Below are positions 1 to 9,472 of a stretch of 64,000 nucleotides of DNA, in pieces. This stretch comes from Tenrec ecaudatus (Eukaryota > Chordata > Mammalia > Afrosoricida > Tenrecidae). Both the position numbers and the translations under genes were made by a program. The notes under the pieces were generated by a model, which searched no databases, had not been told where the DNA came from, and was given only the letters and a program-made list of their open reading frames with translations. Location: contig NC_134535.1 of assembly GCF_050624435.1 (NCBI RefSeq), positions 73,404,494 to 73,468,493 of the forward strand, read 5' to 3'. Within the stretch, counting starts at the first letter, position 1. Every line of letters begins with the position of its first letter.

Positions 1-835
1 TGTGAGGGGGATATAGGTAGGTCATTGTGACGGTTCTCCCTTCCCCCACCTGCCACCTTCCCCTTATCTTCCTGATATGACTACTCTCACTATTGGTCCT
101 GAGGAGAGTTTACCTGTCCTTTATTCCCTGTATTTCCAGCTCTTATCTGTACCCATGTATGTACATGCTTTGGTCTAGCCAGATTTTTAAGGTAGAATTA
201 GGGTCATGATAGTGGGGAGGGGGGAGCATTAAAGAACTAGAGGAAAGCTGTATGTTTCATCGGTGCTACACTGCACCCTGACTGGCTCAACTTTTCCCCA
301 CAACCTTTCTGTAAGGGGATGTCCAATTGCCTACAAATAGGCTTTGGGCTTCCACTCCACACTTTCCCCCTCATTTATATTATGATTTTTTTGCTCTAGA
401 TCTTTGATGCCTGATACCTGATCCCATCGCCACCTCATGATCACACAGGCTGGTGTGCTTCTTCCATGTGGCCTTTGCTGCTTCTCAGCTAGATGGCTGC
501 TTGCCCAATGTCCATCCATCTGCTTCCTTAATACTAACCCTATAAATATACGTACATAGATCTATTTCCCCATTGTCATATATATTTACATATGTACATG
601 TCTATATTTAGATCTCTATAAATACCCTTTGCCTCCTAGTTCTTTCCTCTATTTCATTTTACTTTCCTCTTGTCCCACTATCATATTCAGCCTTCTTTTG
701 GGTTTCAGTAATTCCTCTTGGTTACATTGCCCTTGATCAAGCCCTACCAGACCTCCTATACCCTCCTCATTATCAATTGATTTTTGGTCACTTGTTGTTC
801 CCTTGTCCCTGGATTTGTTAATACCCACTTCCTTT
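1..835 (-). mobile_element. L1 3'UTR fragment, cut by window edge
   Basis: This stretch reads as the antisense of the L1 3' untranslated region that recurs in this window, for example at 45674-47970. Shared phrases include the run ending in 'aaagaactagaggaaag' near 226-245 and the 'cttccatgtgg' block near 460. It runs off the left edge, so its 3' end and any target duplication cannot be seen. It stops near 835, where RTE sequence begins. No coding capacity is present. Confidence 0.8.
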
Positions 836-1328
836 CCCCTTGTCTTTGGCTAATGCTTTCAGTGCAGTTTAGATTTCTTCCTTCAATAGCATTGGTTCTT
901 GCTCATGTGCTAACTCTTGAAATGGTTGAATATTGAGTAGCTCTTTTAGGGACAGTGACTCTGTGTATTCTTTCCATTTTCTTTTGATGCTTCCTGCATC
1001 ATTCAATAGTTCGCCTTTATAATCTCTCAGTATTACAACTCAAGGCTTGACTTTAATTTCTTTTTGTTTAGGATATGCTGACTGCGTTCTTTGTATTTTG
1101 TTTTCCAGCTCCACATCTTAGAACATTTCAGTACAACATTCTACTTTTTCTTTTTGAGCTGCCCTTTGAAATTTTCTGTTGCGTTCTTTGACTTTATGTT
1201 TTCTTCCATATTTCTTAGCTACTCTATGATTAAAAGCAAGTTCCACAGTCTGTTCTCATATCCCCTTTGATTATTTTGTCTTTCTTCCTGTCTTTTAAAT
1301 ACATTTTGCTTTTTTCATGTATAATGTT
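836..1328 (-). mobile_element. RTE/BovB-type LINE, left part of a split copy
   Basis: The plus strand reads as the antisense of an RTE LINE, starting at 'ggctaatgctttcagtgcag' and matching the parallel region at 21370-21850. The element is interrupted by the SLC25A5 retrocopy. Its last 13 bases (1316-1328) are the left copy of that insertion's target duplication, and the LINE resumes at 2572. It is heavily mutated, with no open frame. Confidence 0.8.
1316..1328. repeat. Target-site duplication, left copy, of SLC25A5 retrocopy
   Basis: CATGTATAATGTT here is identical to 2572-2584. The two copies bracket the retrocopy, and joining them restores a continuous RTE sequence. This is the hallmark of L1-mediated insertion. 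Confidence 0.9.
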
Positions 1329-2571
1329 TTTTTTCTGTGTTTCAGATACTTTTTATTTCTTCAAATTTGTTTATTTATTAGGAGTGACTGAAATAAAAAA
1401 TAGAATTGAGTCCCATCATCATCATGATCATCGTGGAAATGGCTTTAAGAGAAAACTGGTCGGATGAATATTATTGCTTCCCGTTTTCAACCAGTAGGTA
1501 GTTGCCATTGACCTAGACAGCCAACCGTCTGCCAAGAATGCTTGAGATATGTTACATAATACAACATGCCCATTCACGGGGGAAACCCACCAGGAAATAA
1601 CTTATGTGTACTTCTTGATTTCATCGTACAAGACCAGCACAAAGGCACCACCCATGCCTCTGAGCACATTGGACAAGGCGCCCTTGAAGAACGCTTTGCT
1701 CCCTTCATCCCGAGCGATCTTCCTCCAGCAGTCCAGCGTGCCGGTGTCCATGATATCAGTTCCTTTGCGCCCCGACTGCATCCTCATTCGGCAACGAACG
1801 GTGTCCAATGGGTAGGAAGTCAACCCAGCCACGGCTGTGACGGACTGTGCAATCATCCAGCTGACGAAGATGTGGTGTTCTTGGGATCCGGAAGCCTTCC
1901 CTTTGCGGTGTCATAGATGCCGAAGTCGGCAGCCCGATAGATGATCATTCCCTGCACAGACACGTTGAAGCCCTGGTACAGGCCCCTAATCCCATCAGAC
2001 TTGGTGATTTTAACCAAGCAGTCACCGAGGCCTTTGAACTCCCGTTTGGCGCCGGCTTTGCCCACATCAGCTGCTAGACGGGTACGGGCAAAATCAAGAG
2101 GGTACACAAAGCACAAAGATGTGGCCCCCGCGGCACCGCCCGATGCCAGTTTCCCTGCAAAGTAGCGCCAGAACTGGGTCCTCTTGTCCACACCACCCAG
2201 GAAGATCTGCTTTTATTTATCTTTGAAGGCAAAGTTGAGAGCCTGGGTGGGGAAGTATCGGATGACATTGGCCAGGTTACCATGCCAGAAAGACAGGACT
2301 CCCTGCTCCTTGGGGACATGAACCACGCAGTCGACGATGCCCTTGTACTGCTTATCTGCGGTGATTTGCTTGCTGGCGTGCTGCACCTGCATCAGCAGCT
2401 TGACCCGTTCGATGGGCGCTACCACCGTCTTGGAGATGGCCGCGGCCACTCCACCTGCCAAGAAGTCCTTGGCGAAGGACACAGCGGCATCTGTCATGTT
2501 GGAAGAGAACGAGGCGACGGGCGACCGCTTAGATGGAACAAGAACCGGCTCTGACTCCGGGGCTCTGTAGC
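1329..2571 (-). pseudogene. SLC25A5: SLC25A5 processed pseudogene (ADP/ATP translocase 2)
   Basis: Intronless minus-strand copy of the mitochondrial inner-membrane ADP/ATP carrier. The coding-equivalent span is 2497-1602: it starts [16 protein letters not shown] and ends with DEIKKYT and a TAA stop. Carrier motifs PIERVK, PLDFAR and PLDTVR are visible, but the family signature RRRMMM has become RCRMRM. Two lesions kill it. A TAA at 2213-2215 replaces the Tyr that follows NFAFKDK. A 1-base deletion near 1866-1876, just after DPKNT, shifts the frame and agrees with a length of 896 rather than 897 bases. About 74 bases of 5'UTR-like sequence lie upstream. Downstream, the conserved 3'UTR continues to about 1336 and ends in an A-tract, seen as T on the plus strand. 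A 13-bp duplication flanks it. The match to ANT2 rather than ANT1 or ANT3 rests on the N-terminus and the 3'UTR. Confidence 0.95.
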
Positions 2572-2584
2572 CATGTATAATGTT
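2572..2584. repeat. Target-site duplication, right copy, of SLC25A5 retrocopy
   Basis: Perfect 13-base direct repeat of 1316-1328. In the sense (minus) direction the copy begins AACATT and is preceded by AG, a loose version of the TT/AAAA nick site used by L1 endonuclease. Confidence 0.9.
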
Positions 2585-2885
2585 CTTGATAACATCCCAC
2601 CTCATCAGGTCTTGTTATTAGTGTTTAATGAAACAAATCTGTACTTGAGATGTTCTCAAAATTCAGTCAGGATATACTCAACGTCATATTTTGGCTCTTA
2701 ATTTCCTTCACTTTCAAGCTAAGTTAATATAGGATCAATTGATGTTCTGGTTCACTGTAAGCCCCTGGCCTGGTTTTAGTTGCTCAAAGTGAGCTTCTCT
2801 CATCTCTTCCCACAAATATAATCAACTTGATTTCTGTGTATTCCACCTGGAGAAGTCCACATGTACAGTCACCAATTTACTTTGT
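2585..2885 (-). mobile_element. RTE LINE, continuation of the split copy
   Basis: Continues the RTE that stops at 1328, with matches to 21860-22150 such as the phrase about 'gttctcaaaattcagt...ggatatactcaa'. It stops near 2885, where a second pass through an overlapping RTE region begins. Confidence 0.75.
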
Positions 2886-3310
2886 CTTTTTAAATGTTAC
2901 TTTTTCTTCTTGGGTCCCCTTTGAAAATTTCAGGTCAGTTCTTTGACTTCATAATTTCTTCCATATGTCTTAACTACTCTATGATTCAGAGCAAGTTTCA
3001 GAGCCTCTTCTGACATGTACTTTCATCTTTTCTTTCTTTCCTATTTTTAATGGCTTTTTTCTTTCTTCATGAATGATGTTCTTGATATCTTTCCATAGCT
3101 CATCATGTCTTCTTTATCATTATTGTTCTATGTGTCAAATCATTCTTGGGATTTTCTCTGAATTTGAGTAGGATATACTCAATATTGTATTTGTTTATAT
3201 CACCAAGATCATAATTTCAAAATATTATTCCTTCCTCTTTGTTTCTAAATCTTGCATTTCACTGATTTATTGAGGTATAATTATCATTGCATCTTGAGAG
3301 CATATTTTAT
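2886..3310 (-). mobile_element. RTE LINE segment overlapping the previous copy
   Basis: Antisense RTE sequence that repeats consensus territory already passed at about 1140-1328 and 2585-2690, including 'ctactctatgatt', 'cttcatgaatgatgttcttga' and 'aggatatactcaatattgta'. It is therefore either a second RTE copy or a tandem internal duplication of the first. It breaks near 3310 at an older L1-like insertion. Confidence 0.7.
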
Positions 3311-3841
3311 CAGTTTTATTGGCACATGATTCACATACCATACAATTCAACAATTCAGTCATATCCAGGAGAATTGTACCAACATCACCACATCAATTGC
3401 AGAGGTCCCTCGCCCCCTTGGTTAGATCACCTTTAAAATAAGTTGTGCAATCACAATGCTCCCTCCCCACTTCCTGCCTTCATTATTTACTTCTGATACT
3501 CCCTTTCCATCACTATCTTCCACCCCTGTTTTTCCTATGTCTTCTTGCATCAATTATTATCATTATTCATCCACTCTTCCTGTGCTTCACAGCTGAGAGA
3601 AGCAACAGAAAACAATAATTTTAAAAATCACACTACGGTGGTAAGGTTAAACACATGATAGTTACTATATAGGCAAAAATACAAATGATGTGTAAGAAGG
3701 AAAAGACCCCCATCAACATTCAAAAAGCCAGAGAAGAAATTTCTGTCATGGAACCAGTAAGAGCTATTTGCACCCAGAACAGATTCAGGTCACATCTATC
3801 GGGTGGTCAACTGGCCAACTGTTGAGTTTGATCCATCATTT
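3311..3841 (-). mobile_element. Older L1 3'-end fragment inserted in RTE
   Basis: Begins 'ttttattggcacatgattcacatacc', a mammalian L1M-type 3' end read in antisense. It shares an extended block with 5400-5780, including 'ctgtgcttcaca', 'ggtggtaaggtta' and 'aagaaattt'. RTE sequence resumes near 3842. The exact ends are uncertain and no target duplication was found. Confidence 0.6.
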
Positions 3842-4490
3842 GATTGCATTTGAACAATTTCAAACTGAAGCTATGGATAGAATTTTTCAATCTGCATCAC
3901 TTTCTTTAGTGGTTGGTGAATAAATTAGAATAATAATTATATTGATTGGAGTTCTTTGTAGTCAGATAGACAATATCCTGCTGAAGATAGCATTGTATTT
4001 CAAAATAGCTTTTGAAGTGTCCTTTATGATGATGAGTACAATGGAATTCCTCTTGGTGTATCATGCCCAGCATAGAACACCACATCATTTTCTGATTCGA
4101 AATGACCAATACCAGTCCAGTTCAGCTCACTACTGCCTACAGCATCAGTTTTTATGCATCCCATTTCATTTTTACCATTTCCAACTTTCCTAGATTCATA
4201 CATCATACACTCCAAGTTGCCATTATTAGTAGATTTTTGCGGCTGTTTCTTCTCATTTTGAGTTGTGCCCCGTCAGCAAGTGAAGATGCCGAAGGCTTTC
4301 CTCCCAAAAGCTTTATTGACTCCATCCACTTCACTGTGGTCCTCTCTACTGTGAGATGGAAGGTCTTCCTCATTCACCTTTTGAGTGCCTTCACATCTGA
4401 GAGCCTCATTTTCCTGCATTCTATCTAACAGATTTCACTGCCTTTCATAAGATTTTTGAGTGGCTAATTCCTCAGAAGTGGATGGCCTCT
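3842..4490 (-). mobile_element. RTE LINE, 5' (endonuclease-side) part
   Basis: Resumes the RTE after the L1 interruption. The antisense text, including 'tagtggttggtg', 'aatgaccaataccagtcca' and 'ttgcggctgtttcttctcat', is the upstream part of the RTE reading frame. Short open frames on both strands here are not genes. The element breaks near 4490 and appears to finish at 6110-6292. Confidence 0.75.
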
Positions 4491-4827
4491 TTTGTTTTGT
4501 TCTAAGTTTTATTAGCACATCATTCACATGTCACACAATTCAATGATTTAATCCTATCAAGAAGAGTTGTGCAATTGTCACCATATTCTAGAACATTTTA
4601 TTCCTCCCCTTAGTCATTGCTATTTGTGTAATTATTATTTCTAATTTTGACAAAAAAATATACAAAACAGAACATTCTCCAATCTCACAACTTCTACTTA
4701 TATAATTCGGTCTCATCGATTATGCTCTTCAAATTGTACGACCATTATTGATATATTCTTCCAGTTTATTATACCACCATTGACATAAACTCAATGCTCC
4801 CTAGGCAACAACTTTTTCCATTTCAGC
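4491..4827 (-). mobile_element. Older L1 3'-end fragment, left of an LTR
   Basis: Starts with 'ttttattagcacatcattcac' and 'agagttgtgcaattgtcacc', the same old L1 3'-end family as 3311 and 49711. It is cut at 4827 by the LTR element 4828-5305 and resumes on the other side. Confidence 0.6.
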
Positions 4828-5305
4828 TGTGGTAACTATGGTAGCTACATAATCTGATGTCAACTTGTGAAGAGGTGGAATCTAGCCTGTCAATCGGGTC
4901 ACAGCTTGATGACTTCATTTGGACACGCAGCAGAGGTAAATACGAGACCAGATAAAGACAGACTCTCTGCATGGTATTCCTGATGACCAGACACATAGAG
5001 CTAGAGGAGCCACATGGAGACCCACACCAGCGTTGATATGCTTCTAATGCCACGGGATCCACAAGACTTTCCACCCACTGACCTGTGATCTTCCTGCATT
5101 TGGTGTCATTGCACATGCAGCATGAGACTGAAGAGGAAATTATAGACCGGAACTGGACATACGGGCTAATATCAGAGTTACGGACTTGATCTGGACTGGG
5201 CTGGGATGTTTTCTCAGGATTCAATTGCTCCTGTGTGTAAAGCTCTTTCTTACACACAGATAAGTCTCCCTGGATTTGTTTCTCTAGTCTACCTGGACTA
5301 TCACA
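4828..5305 (+). mobile_element. LTR-like element, TG...CA ends, copy A
   Basis: A 478-base element starting TGTGGTAACTATGG and ending CTACCTGGACTATCACA. It aligns along its length with 6940-7425, and in inverse orientation with 61496-61993 and part of 19329-20345. The TG...CA ends and the clean 5-bp duplication of copy B argue for a solo LTR. The end resembles the 3' end of ERVL/MaLR LTRs, which sets the suggested strand. I saw no exact target duplication for this copy. Confidence 0.6.
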
Positions 5306-6109
5306 GCAACCATTGTCAAGTTTGGTTTCTTTCTTTTCTTTCTTTCTTTTTCCTTTTCTCTTGGTTTCTTGATTCATATATAATACACTTCCATCTCCTA
5401 AAACGAGTTATATATGCATAACCACACCAGTTCTAATGCTCCCTCCCCCTTCCCACATTCATTGTTTGCTCCCCAAGCCCCTTACCCTCCCTATCTCCCA
5501 CCCCCACATTCCCTATAAACCATTCAGTCAATTATTATCTCTATGCATCTACTCCTCTGTGCTTCACAGAGAACCCCAATAGAAACAATAAATAAATAGA
5601 TAAATAAATAAGGTGGTAAGGTTAATATAAAGATAAAATACAAATAGTGAGTAATAAAGAAAAGACTACTGTAAATATTTAAAAATCCAGGAAAGAAATT
5701 TTTATCACAGAACTAGCAAGGAATACTTGCACCTAGAAAAATTCCAGGTTGGGTCAAGAGAGAAGTCAACTGACCACGTATCAAGTTCAATCCAACATAA
5801 TCAAGTTTTCAATGTTCTAGGTCTGATATTAAAGCTGTCAAAGACTCTTGCCTATAGCTAGAGGGAATCTGCCAGAGGTTTAATATGACTAGGTTCTCTG
5901 CAGATAAGTTTGGGGCTCCCACTGTCCTCCAAGGCCTTCCACAAATTGGGTGTTTGCAATTTAAGCTCTGATACATTTCCCTTCATCTTATTTGGATTTT
6001 GTTATAGACATCTTTGGATGGTATACTTCTTCCATGTGGGCTCAGTTGACTCCTCTCTTAGACAGCTGTTTGTTTGAATGCTGGCCGAATTCTAGCCGGG
6101 CACCATCTG
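5306..6109 (-). mobile_element. Older L1 3'UTR, right of the LTR
   Basis: Continues the old L1 after the LTR. It contains a CTTT-rich stretch (5325-5360), the block shared with 3311-3841, and near 6030-6110 the phrases 'cttccatgtgggctcag' and 'gccgggcaccatc', which are also in the younger L1 3'UTRs here. No coding sequence. Confidence 0.55.
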
Positions 6110-6292
6110 TGGCCTATTCTTCCTTTGTAGACTGTTCTTAGTCTGGAAGCTCTGCCAAATCCAGTTCACCTCAAGTGACCCTGCTTTCGTTTGAAATATC
6201 AGTGACATAGCTTCCAGCATCACAGTAACACACAAGCCACCATAGTGTGACAAACTGACAGGCAAATGACGGTTCCTGTCTCTACAACTGTT
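6110..6292 (-). mobile_element. RTE LINE 5' end
   Basis: Contains 'cttagtctggaagctctg' and 'agcttccagcatcacagtaa', which I recognise as the 5' end of the afrotherian RTE in antisense. It probably completes the element split at 4490. Confidence 0.65.
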
Positions 6293-6398
6293 AAAAATAT
6301 TCTAAATGGTGGGTTCTGATCCAAGGTAGTTTGCTCTTTTTTTCTGTAGTTGAATTTTCTATTACCTTTGAATGTTAATTGTTAAAATGGTTTCAAGC

Positions 6399-6406
6399 GT
6401 GCGTGC

Positions 6407-6440
<34 letters not shown>
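6399..6440. repeat. (GT)n microsatellite with GTGC start
   Basis: Alternating purine-pyrimidine tract: GTGC repeats, then about 14 GT units. Beyond it, 6441-6939 shows no repeat or gene I can name. Confidence 0.97.
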
Positions 6441-6444
<4 letters not shown>

Positions 6445-6939
6445 TTGGGGGTAATATCTATTCTATATGGCATGTTTCTTTCTTCATCTTGACTACGACC
6501 TACAAGACAGAGCCCTAGAAAACTTTCATGGTTCATTAAAGCTTTGAATTATTCATTTAAAAATATGAATGATTTCCATAAGTCTAGTGCTGTGCTATGG
6601 ACTCTTTCAAATTTATTCAGGTTAATAAGTGTTTATTATGCATTCAGATTTTCTAGATACATTTCTAGAATATTGTACAATCCAAAGCCCAAGAAACCCA
6701 TACTTTAGTTATGGAGATAAACATTTAAATGTTAAGATGAATCATGTTGCAGTTTTACATTGACACAAAATATGGATACAGTGGCTTTGATTGACAGCTT
6801 GTGCAAACCACATTTTGTTTAATTGTGAACATCCCTTAATTCAAGTAAAATAATTAAATGTTACTTTTTATAATTCTTTTATTGTATCTCTTTCTAAAAC
6901 AGACTAATTTAATGTCTCCCTTTTTAGCAGTTAACAAAC

Positions 6940-7425
6940 TGTGGTGGTTATATAATTGTCGATTTGAGATGATTATGAGTGAAGGGGTGGAGTCTAGTCT
7001 GTGAATCAGATAATAGCCAATGAGGCTTCTTTGTGGGCATGGCCTTCTCCTGACAAATCTGGGAAATCCGGTATTTCCTCTTTGGAGATGGGAGACTCTG
7101 TCCTCACACCCTGGGAGACATAGCAGCTGACAAGACACATGGACCCACCCGAATGCAGACACCCCTGCCAGCTCTGAGATGTTTCCAATGACACTGGATC
7201 CAAAGACTTTTCACCCATTGGCCTGTGATCTTCTACATTTGACATCATTACATGTGTTTCCTGAATCTGAAGAGGACTTTATAGATTGGTATCGGACATA
7301 TGAGCTAATAGTGGACTTATGGACATAATCTGGACTGGGCTGGGATGTTATCTCAATGTTCAATTGTTCTTATACACATGTGTGTGTCCATGACTTTGTT
7401 CCTCTGGCCTACCCAGACTCACACA
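6940..7425 (+). mobile_element. Solo LTR, TG...CA with 5-bp target duplication, copy B
   Basis: A 486-base element that starts TGTGGTGGTTATATAATTG and ends TACCCAGACTCACACA. It is flanked by CAAAC at 6935-6939 and again at 7426-7430. TG/CA ends plus a 5-bp duplication fit an ERVL/MaLR-class LTR left by recombination. It is similar to copies at 4828, 61496 and 19329. The strand is inferred from the likeness of its 3' end to MaLR 3' ends. Confidence 0.75.
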
Positions 7426-7430
7426 CAAAC

Positions 7431-7806
7431 TAAACATAAATATTATTTCTGATATACATCAATACCCATGCCAAAAACATAGACATTTCGCAATGTCCTT
7501 GCAGTGGCACCATTGCAGGAGATGATATTTTTCTAAATTCTACACAGTCCTGGGTTTGACTGGGTTCAACAGAATGAGGCTCGGGTGTTGGTTGGGCCAC
7601 CAGGGTTTATTTTGAATATAGAAAATACCACTGATATAAAATAATTGTAAAGAAAACTATTTGAATTAGAGGTTTCCTTTTTTTAAGAAATGCATTTTCC
7701 CTCCATTCAGATACTTAGTAGTTTAATAGGTATACAATGCTGCTTACCGGAGATGCCAAGGCAATCTGCTGGAGTGACTAACAAGATAAAACGGTGATTA
7801 GTTTAG
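7431..7806. other. No recognised feature
   Basis: Mixed AT-rich sequence with only stop-filled frames. I recognise no repeat or gene here. Confidence 0.5.
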
Positions 7807-7991
7807 GGAATCCAGGTGGCCTAATAGATTATGCACTAGACTCCTGGTCTAAAGGTCAGCAGTGCGAACCCACCAGCCTCTCCACCGAAGAAAGGTAGGC
7901 TTTCTGCTCCCATAAAGGTTACAGTCTTGGAAACCATAGGCAGCAGTTCCGGTTTGTCTCACTGACTCGATGGCACTGTGTTTTGTTTTGG
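7807..7991 (+). mobile_element. AfroSINE-type tRNA-derived SINE
   Basis: Head 'ccaggtggcctaatagatta' and B-box-like 'ggtcagcagtgcgaacc' (near 7855) are tRNA-derived. The tail 'ctgactcgatggcactg' is the RTE-like 3' tail seen in the other SINEs here. Confidence 0.8.
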
Positions 7992-8069
7992 TGATTATGT
8001 CGTCCCGATTTCCTTTTAAAAATTGATGCTTCTGGATATTAACCATCGTTTGCACTGTGGAGTATTTGT

Positions 8070-8268
8070 TGTGTGACAGGAACTAAGTGTGTTCTTTGGT
8101 GACGCTAAATGTCTTATTAATCTGCTATGAAGTATATAGTATTATGATCTCGATCTTGCAGAGAAGGAAACATAGGCGCAGGAAAGTTAAGAACTTGCCG
8201 ACTACCATGCTGGTGGTGGAGGCAAGATTAGAGTGCAGGTTCACACCCTTAAGTTGCACTGACCTGAG
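8070..8268 (-). mobile_element. MIR SINE
   Basis: The text 'cttgcagagaaggaaacataggcgcaggaaagttaagaacttgcc' region (8155-8200) matches the MIR core in antisense. MIRs are ancient mammal-wide SINEs. The 126-residue ORF that overlaps it is not credible as a gene. Confidence 0.7.
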
Positions 8269-9472
8269 TTTGCCTTTTAATTACAAACTTGTGAACATTC
8301 AAACTTTCCACCTTGTTTCTCCTAATATGCTTATCCTACTTATTCACTTAGCCAATCTTTTCTCCATATATAGGGAACATGTCACCCAAGGCACTGTCCA
8401 ATTAATCAGAAGTTTAGCAGCGTGCAAATTTAAAAACTGCAAAATGGAAATATTTTATGAACAGTAGTTTGCATTCGGAATAGTTATGTGTCTGCATATA
8501 TTTCAAGCACGGCACTAAAAAAGCAAAAGGGAGAAAGAACAGGGGGGAAAAAAGAAGTAAGAAGCTTTGTCCTGACTACACAGTGACAAATTGGATAATT
8601 TACCGTGATGTCTAGCTCTCTTAAGACATGAATCATTTTCTTCTATTCTTTGGATGTTCGTGGTGTTATTTAAGATACTATATCCTCATTAACCCCTTCC
8701 ATTAGAGGCAATCTACAATCATGCCTCCCTTGTGCTTCTGTCCTCCCCTTGGGAGCAGAGAGATGATGGATTCAGCAGAAAGCTGGACTTCGCTGTATCA
8801 ATAAGTAGCCTGGCTGCTGTGCGCATCAGGTTAACTTTCATGATCCACAGAGGTAACACAATGGAAATCACAGTTTAGAAATCCAATTTATCTTGCTGTG
8901 AATAGAATTGCCTCCAATACAGATGACAATTAGTTTTGTTCCATAACACTGTTATAGAAATGTGACATTGAAAAACTACTTGCAAACTACCAAAGCATTC
9001 ATCTACCGAGGGTTCAAGCCGCAGAGGGAGGAATGCTAATTCCACTTATGTGGAAAAACATAAAAGGGTTTTTCACAAAGAGCAGCCACAAGGTCAGGCT
9101 GTGCCTGCTGAGGTAATGAAGTGAAGGCTTCCCGGGAACTTTTAGTTGCTTATACATTCTATTAAAGCTGCAAAATTCTGCTGATTCTTGTTTCACAAAA
9201 CCACCAGGGTTGCAGGTCCGTCACATTATGGATTAAGCGGAGAGCGAGGCCAGCCTTTCATGGTTCCTCTCAAACGGCACCAGAGCTGCTGCTGCTGCTT
9301 CGGCCGGCCTGAGTCCCCCCGTTTTGGCGGTAGCAGCATTCTCCTGCTCTCCTTTGCCGACATCCCGGTGAAGTCAGTTCAGTAGTTAACACTGCTATTG
9401 GACAAGCCCCAAATGGCACCATGGGAATAAAATGGCCCCTCCGCTAGGTCCCTGCTAGAGTGAATGTTGGGT
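8269..9472. other. Unique sequence, no gene seen
   Basis: No repeat or exon recognised. A short GC-rich patch with CTG repeats and a CGGCCGG core lies at about 9288-9330 but has no CpG-island length or open frame of note. Confidence 0.5.

Noticed and set aside
4823..5377. 184-codon minus-strand ORF
   Set aside because: It lies within LTR copy A; the same region in the other copies is not open.
9288..9330. Short GC-rich patch as a CpG island
   Set aside because: Far too short and with few CpG sites.
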